Origin: Cryptomeria japonica | Lineage: Eukaryota; Streptophyta; Pinopsida; Cupressales; Cupressaceae | DNA length: 64,000 bases | Assembly: GCF_030272615.1 (NCBI RefSeq) | Contig: NC_081415.1 | Location: 419,616,257 to 419,680,256 of the forward strand | Reading direction: 5' to 3' | Part shown: positions 9,509 through 21,689 of the stretch, in pieces | How positions within the stretch are numbered: position 1 is the stretch's first letter | How the letters are laid out: every line of letters begins with the position of its first letter | Made by a program: the position numbers and the translations under genes | The notes under the pieces: model-generated | What the model saw: only the letters and a program-made list of their open reading frames with translations | Told to the model about the DNA's origin: nothing | The model's database searches: none

Positions 9509-10259
9509 AGCATGTGCAGTTCATTGGAATAATTTTCAAAGGATGTGTTGTGATGTTTTTGGTCCCCTTTACCTCCTGGAGTGGACTGAATTATGTGTTA
9601 TTGGTCTGGGTGGCCCAATTTATGTAATTTTGTAAATTGATGTAAAGTGGGTGTAAATTATGTGCAAGCAAATTTGCAACAAAAGTGCAAAAGTCAATTT
9701 GTGAAGAGCTTTGATGATGATGTCTTTAGTGTGACAATGTTTTGAGATAGCGGTTGATGTCAGATGTGTTTGTCATGATATTGGCTGTTTGACACAATGG
9801 TTCAAGGATAATTTCATGATCAAAAGATCTTTGTTCATTTCAATTCATCTATTCTATGTACCTACCATAATACAATGTGTTCCTTTTGGCAACCTGTGCA
9901 GTTATTTGCATCTTGCTCTGAGATAGTGAGTCTCAATAGTGCAAGTCCCTTTTATCTTTCCCTAAGGTTGTGCACCTTAGTCTTGAAAGTTCAATTAGGT
10001 GCAGTGAGATCCTTGGCATTGAGCCTAAAACAAAGGTAATCAATTATTCATATTGTGTGTGTGATTCTCATCGTGGTTTTTCCCTGTTTAGGGTTTTCCA
10101 CATTAATATAGTGTTCATGTGTTTATTATGCTTTGTTCTTTCATGTTTCATAATTACAATAATAAGTTAATTATGGTTTGAATTTTAAAAGATAAAAAAT
10201 AGAATCTTTTGAGGTTCGAATTGATTGACACCTCCCCTCAATCTCGTGGTGTGCTCAAC
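9509..10259 (+). repeat. degenerate Copia-type LTR, second part
   Basis: Continues 4601 across the nested element. Aligns by eye with the complement of about 32800-33600 in Copia K: a segment with AGCATGTG, ATCTTGCTCTGA, TGCAAGTCC, CTTGGCATTGAGC/CTAAAAC, then GTGGTTTTTCCCTG and GTGTTCATGTG, ending CTCAACA at about 10259. Confidence 0.62.
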
Positions 10260-11948
10260 ATGTTCATCTTTGGTCACTAAAGATTATCTTTGTCCATTGC
10301 CTTGAGCAAGAGTAGGTTGCACAATAGGAATTAATTGATAGGTTTGCAATAGGTTCCATCTCATTCCTAGAATTGTCATAAGCATCTAATTGGACATCTC
10401 ATTCCCAAAATAATCATAGCCCTTTATGTTCATCAAATTCTTCAATAGGATAAAATGAGTTTTGCTCTTCCTCGTGTAGATGCTCACCATTTCATTCAAC
10501 ATAATTATAATAGGATCCAATAATAACCTTTTCTATATTATCCTCTAGAGCAAGACTTTCCACTATAATAACCTCTATATTGCATTACTATGGATAAAAT
10601 ATTTAATGTTAAAATGGAAAAAATATTCATGGGTGCCACTAAAAACGTTAGTTTGATATCATTAGCTTGATTTATATTTAAAATATATCTTGAAAGCAAC
10701 TTACACGATCCTCCTTGTCTAATTGCATTCTAAGTAAGAAATATGATCTCAATTTGATAAACAAAGCATGTTTAGAAAGAACATTATCTTCATAAAGAAA
10801 CTACCTAATTTTTTTGTATTGTAATATTATCAACTATGATACCCATTTAAGTAGCTTGTTTCCATCTAAGGAAAAGTTTCCTCCCATTCCCACATGCTAT
10901 ACTACATTGATGTTTTCTCTTCCTCAACAATCTTTTCACCTTCTTTAATGCAAGCCACTGTTCGATAAGTTAATAACGTGCTTTAGCTAAAATAAGAAAA
11001 TTGAGAAGTAAATACGAATTTAAAGCTTTAAAGTCAATATTAAATGCCAAATTAAAGGATCACATAGATAGCATAGAACAAAATGCATATTTGAGTCAAT
11101 GTACATAAATCATTCATATTAGAATTTTTCTCACATCCAAGAGAGATTTCTAATTAACTAGATCTGCATTATCTGTTGGTTAAATAAGAGAACATGTCTC
11201 TTAGTACTAGATTCTAATTCTTGAAACTCAAATATTGAATGTTCAATGCTCTTGAACTTCTTGAATTTATAGAAAGGATGCAATAACATCAATAGGAAAT
11301 TATAGAAGTGTTTGATCTCTAACAATAATTTAAAGAAAGAACCCTAAAGAAAGTATAAGCATAAATGTTTTTGATAAACAAGAAAGGTAACAATTTATTC
11401 AAATAGTGGTAGGGTCCACTATACTTTCACTTCATCCTAAGTCTTATGATTAAAATAGCACTATTGACACAAAGTAGTGGTTTAGGAATCCTATATCTTT
11501 CTAGCCCCAACTTTAGCGACAATCAAGGATCTTCATTATTATTATAGTCATCCTCGAAGGCGTGAAAAGTAAAGTGTAATTTAAAAAAATTCCATGTGCT
11601 ATTTGGTCTTGCAATATTCTTTTGATGACTTATGCAGGTTATATTGTGGCAAGTCCATTTCTTAAAAAACTTTAGGTAACTGATTCTAGTCAAGGTAAAA
11701 TTCAAACTGGGTAAAGTTGCAATGTTTTGGTTTGCATAGGTCATTAGTTAGTTTTTATGTTGAAATGAATGAATTCATAAAGGAGTTGCACATGCTTCAA
11801 AGGATCAACCAAGAAACATTCCTTCCACAAGAAAATTTTCAAACATGAGCTTGCATGAGTAATGAGATTGAAATGATTCGATTGACATATTACAATGTAA
11901 GTGAGCCTTTCTTATATAGGCAAGGCGATGAGGTAGGATCAAAACTAC
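10260..11948. other. A/T-rich stretch without recognisable gene
   Basis: No ORF with domain content, no LTR ends or primer sites found. The last part (11640-11735) resembles 20240-20335 on the far side of the inserted gag-only element, so both belong to one older locus. Confidence 0.4.
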
Positions 11949-11953
11949 CTTTA
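11949..11953. repeat. target-site duplication CTTTA (left)
   Basis: Identical to 19749-19753. Confidence 0.9.
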
Positions 11954-13209
11954 TGTAAAGCGGAAAATCGCGATCGAACCCTAGTTGCTCTCCCCTCTTC
12001 CAACTCCAAGGAGAGAGAAGGGAGATTCACTAGGGTTGATGGTTTTCACTTAGGGGAGAGACTTTACATTCAAAAGAGGGGTTGAAACCCACAAGATCCA
12101 ATCCCACACAATGCAAGATTGGATGCTAAATGTGTTTCAAGGGGTTAAGACAGCAAGGCTACCCTCTTTTGTAAAGAATGTTGATAGGAAGAATTAAGCT
12201 AGGAATGCATAGAAAGTGACAAAGATTCGCTTATAAACTGAGATAGGGATATAGGATGAAGCTGCGGACCTGGAATTAGCAGTGAAATGTCGATACGGCG
12301 CTGTCCTGCAAATTTGAGCAAAAGTTGTCGGGACGATGGCGCCCGAGCGCCACGGTCCTTCGAAAAATCCGCGAAACGAAGGGGGATCTGTTCGTCTCTG
12401 CACAAGGATTCCAGATCTTCAATTTCAGCCGCGTACCTGCAACCTACACACAGAAAAGCGAAGATGATTGGGGGGTTAGGGATTAGGGGTTTGCCTTTAG
12501 GTCAAACCCCGGTTTTGGAATTAACCAAGAAATGAGCAAGTGCTGTAAATGTAAATGACTGTAAAACAAGTACTAATACCTTGTTCTAAGGATGTTTGTA
12601 TCCTTATGTGCGAAGGTATAGATGTGGTATGTTGTATGTTGTAGCATGTAGTATGTGATCTCCTCTTCAATGGTTGAATCCTTGTCTTGAATGCAACACT
12701 TAGCCTTGAATGGAGACTTGAAATGATCAATTGCTTGAAGGAATGCTTGAATGCTTGAATGCTTGAGTATAGTTTCCACGCCTTTTCCATCATATCGAAT
12801 GAAAGAGGAAAATGTAGTTTATATACTTGTCAATTAGGGCTGATAGACTGATTTTCCCGACCTTAGGCCGACCAGGGAATGTAATTTCCAATTTGCAAAC
12901 AAAAAGACCCGAGACCCCTTAGGAGACCGGGCCCAAAATAGGACCCAGGGACCAGGGCGCTGGGCGCCATGGTCCTAGGGGACCAGGGCGCTAGGCACCC
13001 TGGTCCTGAAGGACCAGGGCGCTGGGCGCTCTGGTCCCACCTCCCGGGACAGCAAGGTGCAAGGAGGTTCAGGCCAGGGTGCTTGAAAAATGCAGTTTTC
13101 AGTGTCGTGAGCAAGTTTCAGGGTCTCCATTCAGGTTGCGTGTTGCGTCGCCATCATGAAGACCGAAATGCAGTCGAAATTGCAAGTGTCGCAATTTTAG
13201 GATGCTACA
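11954..13209 (-). repeat. 3' LTR of copy 2 (1256 bp)
   Basis: In sense direction it begins TGTAGCATCC next to the polypurine tract and ends ...CCGCTTTACA. It is longer than the 5' LTR because of two extra 31-bp dyad units and a 16-bp expansion of a GAATGCTT repeat near 12740-12760. Confidence 0.94.
12949..13037. repeat. three tandem GGACC...GGTCC dyads, 31-bp period
   Basis: Units at 12949-12975, 12980-13006 and 13011-13037, each starting GGACCAGGGCGCT and ending TGGTCC. The sister LTR has a single unit at 19550-19576. Confidence 0.9.
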
Positions 13210-13224
13210 TTTAGCCCCCACTTT
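13210..13224 (-). promoter_or_regulatory. polypurine tract
   Basis: Complement AAAGTGGGGGCTAAA against the LTR, identical to 2478-2492. Confidence 0.82.
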
Positions 13225-13950
13225 AGTGGGAGTATGTATGCTCATACTTCCGGTAAAGTACAAGGAAACAATATTGAAAGACTTTCACCACGTCAAGGAG
13301 GCAAGACACACCAAGCCCCCAGTGGACTAAGGATCTTACGACTTCGATTGACAAAGTAAAAGGGAAGATCACGAGGGAGAACCATGACTGTCAGCAGTAA
13401 GGTTCCCTCACTATGAGTCATGCAAGAAAGATATCAAAAATTTTCAAGGCAAAGCTTAAATTTGTCAAGGAAATTTTCAAGTATCTTGAAAAGATATGAA
13501 CGGGATGTATGCCCCCCTACGTTAAAGCGATCGCACATGCCTCACCGGGGGTGATTACTTTAAGGTAGTGATACATATAAGAAATGAGAAAGGAGCACGT
13601 TATCGCACAGATTTAGCCCCCAAGTGTGAGATAAGCCCAAGGATAATAGACACAAAACACAAAGCACAAGGTGACTTCGCTTTCCTCGAGGTCAGTATGC
13701 TGTATGATAATTCATGTATATATATCATATGTATGTATGCATAATTGTTCTTCATTCCCCAATCAAGGAAGGTCACCTAGAAGAAGGGAACACATGTGTC
13801 TTTTGAGTCAACATGAGAGAGATCGAGAGATCTCAATGCTTTGCATCGTCCTCAAGTAGACAACACTAAGGACAACAAATAGAAGAATGAGAATAACATA
13901 TAGAAGAAGTAACAAAAGAGAGGGGGAGAGAATCTGCTATGCTAATGTAA
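13225..13950 (-). other. 3' non-coding region of copy 2
   Basis: Equivalent to 1762-2477. No domain-bearing ORF seen. Confidence 0.6.
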
Positions 13951-16900
13951 CTAGTCTAGCACGTCATCTACCCCCCGATCTTGCTGATCAATGTTTCGGG
14001 AAGGCAGGGAACACGCTAGAGGAGGAACATTCAACACAGCAGATGGAGCTATCACAAGATCCAAACAAGGGCTATGTTCATATCCCAAGCCGCGGTGTTC
14101 TTGTCTAGGAGCTAGGATAAGTGCTTTAGAAAATTCATTAGATAAATGGTTATCAACATCAACAAGTTCATATTCACTATCAGAAGCACGAGGAGTAACA
14201 TTTTCATCATGAATAACATTTTCATCCATATCATCATCAAGATTTATGAAAATAGGATCTTTAACTCGCACAGGATCAAGACCATCATGCATCTTATGTT
14301 TAGGAGATTTAGGCTCAATTTCCGGCTGAGGAGAAAATGGAATAATGCTTGTTGAAGATGTTTTTGGAGATTGCAAAGTTTGAGCAGCAGCTGCTTGAGC
14401 TCTAAGACGACGCTTTCGTCGGCGTTCACATGCAGAACGATTACGTCTAGTCTTAGTAGGAAGTGGAGAAGATTGAGGAGGAGGAATGTTCTCATCCTTA
14501 TCACTTGGGTGTTTAGGTTGTGGTCTCTTAGGTTGAATAATAGGAGAAGAAGAAGGTCTCTTCTCTCTATAAGAGGAAGGAGGAGGGACTGCTCCATACA
14601 AAGGAGGAATATTTGGTTTAGGAAGAAGACCAAGTCCATCATGACGAGGAGGTATAGGTCTAATTTTAGAAGGTTTATTAGGCATAGACATAGTCACATC
14701 CATGGGAACGGGTTGGGAATCTTCTTGAGGAAAGACATTAGTTTTATCTTTCAAAGGAAGAACTTCCTTCTCAAGAATTATAGGAATGTCAAGTTTGGGT
14801 GTTCTAGGTTCACTTAGAGATAGGATCATATCTGTTTTCCACTTTTGATAAGATTTGAAAAGATGATCACTTCGCGGAGGAAGAGATTGGAATTGTTTAG
14901 GCCAAAAGTAATCAATAGGAATGCTAGAAGTTCTTTCAGCTGGTTTAAAGAGACTATGATTGACAGTAACAACTTCACCATTATGGGGAAATTTCAAACA
15001 CTTATGAATAGGAGAAGCAATAACTTTCATGGAAGATAGCCAAGGATAGCCAAGCTTCACACGAAATTGTTTGGAAGATGGAATAATAGCAAAGTTCACA
15101 TCAAGGGATTTGTTATGGACCTCAATAGGCAATGTAATAGAACCAATTGCAGGAGAAGAAAATGCATCAAATAGTTTCACAATCACATCTGTTTTGTCAT
15201 AGATCACTTGATTTAATTGCAAAGTAAAAAGAAATTCTTCAGTAATAACATTAACCATGCACGAAGGATCAATAAGCACTCCACGACAAGGTGTATTCTT
15301 GACTTTTGCAACTATGTATAAAGGACCATCAGGTGCCCTAATGGTTTCACTGGAATCAAATGTGATGGAAGGTTCTTTAGGGTTTTCTTGCTGCTCTACA
15401 AAGTTAATCACATTCGGAGTCATAGACACAAGACCAGCAGATGAGAGAGAGGAATCATTAGCCTCAATTGCATTAGAGGTATGAGAAGGTAATGGATCAG
15501 TGAAAATCTGAAGATTTTGATTAGGAGGAGCTACAGATGTGTTGCCTTTATCATTCACTCCAGAAACAGAAATAGTGTTATTATCAATCAAATCTTGAAT
15601 TTTACCCTTTAAAGAAAAACATTTTTCAGTATCATGCCCAGGCTGACGATGAAATTGACAAAAAGCTTTGTTATCAAAATAAGGTGAAGTAATCTTTGCA
15701 GGATCAATTTGTCTTATAGGAGGAAGAGTAAGCACATTTTGTTCCAATAACTTATTCATAATACTATGCAATGATTCATTCAAAGGAGTATACTTTCTTT
15801 CTTTCTTGAAAAATTTAGAAATAGGAGGCACACCTGATGCTGCATTCACATTGTTGTTGATGATGTTTTCATTGAGTTTGATGGAATCTCTATTCGGTTT
15901 AAACTTCCCAAATGGTTGTTGACTGCTATCACCCTTATCACTCGGAGCCATAGGATGTGATTGTTCCATTTGACTCACAGTCAGTTGATAATTGTGAAGA
16001 GTTGCACACAACTATTGGAAAGAAGTAAACTCAGAAAACAGAAGTTTGTCTCGAATGTCTTTTTGTAAATTAGAAATAAAAATTCTTTGAATATCATTGT
16101 CAGGCACTGGAAAAGAAATTTGAGCGTACAAATGCGTATATCTACCAATGAAATCAGTCACTTTTTCCTTAACACCTTGTTTACAATGCATTAAATCAAT
16201 CAAAGTAACTTTAGGACTTATATTGTTTTGAAATTGTTGAATGAAAGCATTTGCAAGTTGTTCGAAAGAAGTAATAGAATAAGATGGCAACGAGCAATAC
16301 CATTGTAGGGCTTTGTCTCTTAATGTTCTAGTAAACAATTTTGCAAGCAACCTTTGGTCATAAGCAAAGTCGGTACATATTGTTTGAAAGGTCTTAACAT
16401 GTGTTAGAGGATCTCCTTTACCATTATAAAGTTCCAAATGCGGGATTTCAACATGTTTAGGAGGAATAGCTCGAACAATGTCAAGAGAAAGTGGGCTCGC
16501 AACATCAAATGTGGGCACACTAAACTTAGATTGATTCATAGAGGCAATTTGTTGTTGTAAAGAAGAGACAGTTTGTGCAAGATTGTTAATGGTCGCTTCA
16601 GTCGAAGAATTCATATTAGATGTGTTAGATTGAGATGGAGGTGTTATGTTATTGAAAAAAGGTAAAGAGTAAGGTGGTGAGACTCTATGATAATTAGTCA
16701 TAGGAGATGATTGGACAAGAGGAACACTACAAGGAGGAATGGAATGGTTAAATGAATTGCCCCCTTGCGTCATGTTCATTTGTGAAGATGTAATAGGAAC
16801 ACTCATTGAAGGAATGTATGAAGAAGTTGGATTGAATGAAGGAAGAGGGTTAATTGAAGAGGAAGGATTGCCCCCATGACTAGTGATCACAGGAGGAATG

Positions 16901-17394
16901 TCTTGTATAGAAGTAGTCATTATGTTTGATGTAAAGGTAGGTATGCTAGCAATAGGAGTCATCAAAGGAATAGAATGATTGACTTGAGTAGGAGGTTGTG
17001 TATAACCCAAATTTTCAGCACAACTCTTCATAGGCATCACATTTGAATCCACAATGTGTGCAATACCACGCAAAATATCAATTCCATTCTTATCACTTTG
17101 AAGCATACGTTTTAGACCCTCAATTAAAGGAAGAGCTTGACTATCGGGATACTCATGAGACATCCATTGGTGAAAATCATCAAATTGGTTATCCAATTTC
17201 GAAAGTTGTTCTACAGAAACCTCATGGAGAGCTTCTTCATCATTAGGAGGATTAGAGGAATTACCCATGTCCTCGTTAAAAAGGCTATTCAAATTAGGTT
17301 CCATCTCCTCAGTAGTTAAACCTCGGAAAGACTTAATTCTACGGCTTCGTCTAACGGGAATAGTGTAAGTAGGGCTTATTATTGTAAAACTCAT
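13951..17394 (-). pseudogene. Gag with retropepsin-like domain, one internal amber stop
   Basis: A single minus-strand frame of 1148 codons from ATG at 17394 to TAG at 13953-13951, interrupted only by TAG at codon 461 (16014-16012). The N-terminal third is Ser/Pro/Asn-rich. A Retrotrans_gag domain spans about codons 338-458 (ELYNGKGDPLTHVKTF, LQWYCSLPSYSITSFEQL), so the amber sits just after the capsid-like domain. A CX2HX4HX4C knuckle is at codons 579-592 and the retropepsin-like loop IDPS at 708-711, lacking the catalytic triplet. A basic Arg-rich run and an acidic stretch follow. The amber follows CAA and could come from CAG by C-to-T change, or allow read-through; I cannot tell. Copy 1 shows the part after the stop intact. 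Confidence 0.88.
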
Positions 17395-18550
17395 GCACTA
17401 GAAAGAGAGAGAAGATTTTGAATTTAGAGGTAGCAATTTTCAGTAAAATCAGCCAATCTTCTGGATTTAAGCTGTTAAATGCAATCACGACAGTCTCCCG
17501 AAATTTTGGAAAAAATGTCTGGGACCGTGGCGCTCGGAGTGCAACACGGTCCTTGCAACTTTTTTCGAAATTTGCAGGGATGAAAGGTATGATGATTTTA
17601 GAGCTAATCTGAAAAAAATGAGTGATTTTACGATCTGTAAATAGGCCAAATTAAAGTTGCAATCTCGAAATTGAACCCTACCAAGATTGTCGAAAAATGC
17701 AAAAATTTGAATTTTGAAAAAGAGAGGGAAACTGAAATTTTGAATGTTATGATTTTAGAGGGAATGTCAAGAGCAATGCAAATTTTGAAATTTAAAAATT
17801 GACTCAATTTCACGCAAAATTCAATTTTGAAAGCGGAAATTAAAGTTGTTGTAATTAAGCACTTAATTTCAAAAGTCACAAAATGCAAGAATTTGAATAA
17901 AGCACTGAAATTTCGAATGAATGCAAACACACTTTTCAGATTTAGGACAGTAAGAACACAATTTTGACACAAAATTTCAATTTCGATGATTTTTTGAATG
18001 TTTAAAAGCCTTAATCCAAGCAATCACAAGACCAACTTTGACTGTAATTTTGAAGGTGTTAAAATTGATAAAATCAGCCAAAATTCTGGATTTTAGCAGA
18101 AAAATACAGTAAGATCTAGCTCCCGAAATTTCGGAAAAAATGTCGGGGACGATGGCGCTCGGAGTGCACACGGTCCTCGCAACTTTTTTCCAAATTTTCA
18201 AGGATGAAAGATATTGTGATTTTATTGCGGAATCCAAAGTTACAGCTGATTTGGAGATGTTTTGATCGGTGAAATTGTCGGACAAAGGTTGAATCAAGAG
18301 GGTTTCAAAAATTAGGGTTTTGACACTTAACCACTTAATTTTCAAAATTAAAGCACAGACATGAATTGATAATTTGTAATAGAAGGGCAGATCTGAAACA
18401 AGCATTAATAATTAAGCATTTCACAAGTTTAATTACTAAAAAGAAAATTTAGAGTTTTTATGCAATTAACTCTAAAATTTTGCAAAAGATCAAACATGGA
18501 AATGTAATCAATGTTTTTCAGATCTAAGCATGAAAAATCAGAAAGGATTT
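17395..18550 (-). other. 5' leader of copy 2 with a duplicated LTR-like module
   Basis: Non-coding A/T-rich leader. Two diverged copies of a roughly 170-bp module lie at about 17441-17611 and 18061-18240. Each holds CAGCCAA, CCCGAAAT, a GGAC...GGTCC dyad with GGCGCTCGGAGTGCA in it, and CAACTTTTTTC. The same module, in the same sense, is inside the solo LTR at about 35930-36070. Confidence 0.65.
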
Positions 18551-18567
18551 TCACGTCGGGTTCACCA
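18551..18567 (-). promoter_or_regulatory. primer binding site candidate (tRNA not assigned)
   Basis: Complement TGGTGAACCCGACGTGA begins three T after the LTR end. The same TTT-TGGTGAACYCGACG arrangement follows the 5' LTR of element A (21687-21704), and TGGTGAACCC precedes the LTR of element D (44121-44130). The position fits a primer site; I do not recognise the tRNA. Confidence 0.7.
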
Positions 18568-18570
18568 AAA

Positions 18571-19748
18571 TGTAAAGCAGAAAATCGCGATCGAACCCTA
18601 GTTGCTCTCCCCTCTTCCAACTCCAAGGAGAGAGAAGGGAGATTCACTAGGGTTGATGGTTTTCACTTAGGGGAGAGACTTTACATTCAAAAGAGGGGTT
18701 GAAACCCACAAGATCCAATCCCACACAATGCAAGATTGGATGCTAAATGTGTTTCAAGGGGTTAAGACAGCAAGGCTACCCTCTTTTGTAAAGAATGTTG
18801 ATAGGAAGAATTAAGCTAGGAATGCATAGAAAGTGACAAAGATTCGCTTATAAACTGAGATAGGGATATAGGATGAAGCTGCGGACCTGGAATTAGCAGT
18901 GAAATGTCGATACGGTGCTGTCCTGCAAATTTGAGCAAAAGTTGTCGGGACGATGGCGCCTGAGTGCCACGGTCCTTCGAAAAATCCGCGAAACGAAGGG
19001 GGATCTGTTCGTCTCTGCACAAGGATTCCAGATCTTCAATTTCAGCCGCGTACCTGCAACCTACACACAGAAAAGCGAAGACGATTGGGGGGTTAGGGAT
19101 TAGGGGTTTGCCTTTAGGTCAAACCCCAGTTTTGGAATTAACCAAGAAATGAGCAAGTGCTGTAAATGTAAATGACTGTAAAACAAGTACTAATACCTTG
19201 TTCTAAGGATGTTTGTATCCTTATGTGAGAAGGTATAGATGTGGTATGTTGTATGTTGTAGCATGTAGTATGTGATCTCCTCTTCAATGGTTGAATCCTT
19301 GTCTTGAATGCAACACTTAGCCTTGAATGGAGAGTTGAAATGATCAATTGCTTGAAGGAATGCTTGAGTATAGTTTCCACGCCTTTTCCATCATATCGAA
19401 TGAAAGAGGAAAATGTAGTTTATATACTTGTCAATTAGGGCTGATAGACTGATTTTCCCGACCTTAGGCCGACCAGGGAATGTAATTTCCAATTTGCAAA
19501 CAAAAAGACCCGAGACCCCTTAGGAGACCGGGCCCAAAATAGGACCCAGGGACCAGGGCGCTGGGCGCTCTGGTCCCACCTCCCGGGACAGTAGGGTGCA
19601 AGGAGGTTCAGGCCAGGGTGCTTGAAAAATGCAGTTTTCAGTGTCGTGAGCAAGTTTCAGGGTCTCCATTCAAGTTGCGTGTTGCGTCGCCATCGTGAAG
19701 ACCGAAATGCAGTCGAAATTGCAAGTGTCGCAATTTTAGGACGCTACA
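18571..19748 (-). repeat. 5' LTR of copy 2 (1178 bp)
   Basis: Sense ends TGTAGCGTCC...CTGCTTTACA. One U3 dyad at 19550-19576. Many differences from the 3' LTR are C/T or G/A. Confidence 0.94.
19550..19576. repeat. single GGACC...GGTCC dyad in the 5' LTR
   Basis: Matches unit 3 of the triplet at 13011-13037 exactly in its arms and centre. Confidence 0.85.
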
Positions 19749-19753
19749 CTTTA
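19749..19753. repeat. target-site duplication CTTTA (right)
   Basis: Pairs with 11949-11953. Confidence 0.9.
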
Positions 19754-20502
19754 ATACAAACATTAAATGCATGATGCACAATGATAAATGACTAAAGAAA
19801 ATATTAGATGTCCTATGATCTAAAAGTAAATAATGAGACATGGCCCCATTATAAGATAACTTCTAGAATGCCACCTATGATAACTAACACGATTCTATGA
19901 ACAATATTAAATAATAAGTTACATAACGTAACTTTATGACAACTAACTTAAATGCAAGCGAGGTCCTAAGTAAACTTAACATGTGAATCGGATCCAACTA
20001 AGAACTAGTTAAGAAATATCTTCATTCACACTAACACATAATAGACATGGTTTAAAAATTTGAGTTTCATTTTCTCATTCATTTCATAAACCTTATCATC
20101 TAGTGACTATGCGATAAGACTATCACCATGATCCTCAAATGGATGTTGACCAGAATTTAAACTTCTTATAAAGATGATTTCTCCTTAAGAGTGATAGGCA
20201 TCAAATAGAATTAAATATTTTGAATACTATTAATGTGTGCTATATTGTGGCATATTTATTTCTTAAGAAAACTTTTGGAAACTAATTGTAGTCAAAAGGG
20301 TGAAAGTCAAGCCTTGAAAAAATGCAATGTTTTGCTCTTCATTCATAATATATATGGCTTGAAAATTTTGGCTTATTTTCTCAAATGTTTCCCAAACCTT
20401 ATCATCTAGTAGTTATATGGTAAGGCTATCAACATGATTCTCAAATGATCGTTGTTGACTAGAAAACGAGATACATACACCAGTTTGGAGAGATAATGAT
20501 GT
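19754..20502. other. A/T-rich locus with a diverged direct repeat, no gene
   Basis: About 110 bp at 20050-20160 recurs at 20357-20465 (CCTTATCATCTAGT, then CTATCA-CATGAT-CTCAAATG), 307 bp apart. 20240-20335 also resembles 11640-11735 before the nested element. No coding content. Confidence 0.5.
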
Positions 20503-21686
20503 TGTAGCATCCTAAAATTGCACCCTTTACAATTTTGACCGCATTTGGGGCCCTCACCTTAGTGTTTCTCATCCCTATGCCTAACTAGGACCCATTTATG
20601 CTTGTACCATGCAATAATGGCCTTTATATCACATTTCACCTTGATGGGACCCTTTATCCTAACCCAAAATAGGGTAGGACCAGGGAGTAGTGCATTGGTC
20701 CTCACTAGGACCAGGGAATAGTGCCTTGGTCCTCCCTAAATTGGGCCCTTTTCAAACCCATTTTAGCATTTAAAAAATGAGTGGGATCCCCCTCTTCATG
20801 TCGGCTCATGTTGGAAAATTAGCCAAATTTCTCGACAGGAAAGTATATAAAGAGGATTTCCCCTCTCATTTGACATCTATCAACAATATAAGAAATCTAA
20901 GAGCACTCATACAACATCAAACATTCAAGCATTGAAGTATTCATCATCAAACATTTATAGAGGTCTTCAAGGATGCATATTCTTCATCCATCCATTGTGG
21001 AGCAACATTACACCATTCATTTGCAAGCATGTGTATGTGTGTGTGTGTTAGGGTTTTGTCATGTTCATGCCATTTCATACAACATATGTGATTACATTCA
21101 TGAAGCAAATCATCATTATCAATTATTGCAGATCTGAGGTATACCTTTCCAACATTTATTTCAAGTATTTGCAATATTTCATTCAAGGTTAATTCCAAAA
21201 ATGGATTTTGACTTAGGCAAACCCCTATTCCCAACCTATTTCCCCTTCTTTCTGTGTGTAGGAAACATATATGAAGTTGCAATCTTCAAAATAAGCTTTA
21301 TTTGTAGAGACGAATCAAGCCTTTTCAGCGTGCAAAAAAGTAGGAGGACCAAGGTGCCCACCTCCTCGGTCTCGACCTTTTTGGAGTGTTTTCAAGGATT
21401 ATATTTGAATCTACATATATTGCTCAAATCCAGGTGCATGTGGAAATCCCACGTCTGTAGCTCACTGTTTTCTCAGTTTTACCTTCATTTTTCAACACTT
21501 TGCATTTCAATTTACAAAAGAGGAAATCAAAATTAATTCAATCCATTTAGTATTCAGTTCTTATCTGATTTGTGATTGAATCTAGTGGATTCCCTTCCCT
21601 CTTTTGAATGTATTGGTCCTAAGTGAAAATATGTAGTGGTTTCTCCCTTCTATGTTGCAAACCCTAAATCAATTTTCTACATTACA
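20503..21686 (+). repeat. 5' LTR of element A (1184 bp)
   Basis: TGTAGCATCCTAAAATTG ... TACATTACA. TATATAA at 20844-20850. Two U3 dyads at 20677-20701 and 20708-20732. A 111-residue ORF at 21201-21536 lies wholly inside the LTR and is not taken as a gene. Confidence 0.9.
20677..20732 (+). repeat. two GGACC...GGTCC dyads, 31-bp period
   Basis: Units of 25 bp starting GGACCAGGGA and ending TTGGTCC at 20677 and 20708. The truncated 3' LTR keeps one unit (26956-26980). Confidence 0.85.
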
Positions 21687-21689
21687 TTT

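Larger units (their letters stand above)
11954..19748 (-). mobile_element. complete gag-only (TR-GAG-like) LTR retrotransposon, copy 2
   Basis: Full element of 7795 bp in minus orientation: 5' LTR 18571-19748, primer site 18551-18567, leader, one gag/protease-like frame 17394-13951, a 0.7-kb non-coding region, polypurine tract 13210-13224 and 3' LTR 11954-13209. CTTTA duplications flank both ends. There is no reverse transcriptase, RNase H or integrase and no room for them, so mobility must have relied on enzymes from another element. My hand comparison of the two LTRs finds about 13 substitutions and two indels (62 and 16 bp) over some 1180 bp, so the insertion is fairly young compared with its surroundings. 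Confidence 0.94.

Noticed and set aside
21201-21536. 111-residue ORF and the overlapping minus ORF at 20947-21282
   Set aside because: Both are wholly inside the LTR of element A and are not conserved as frames in related LTRs.
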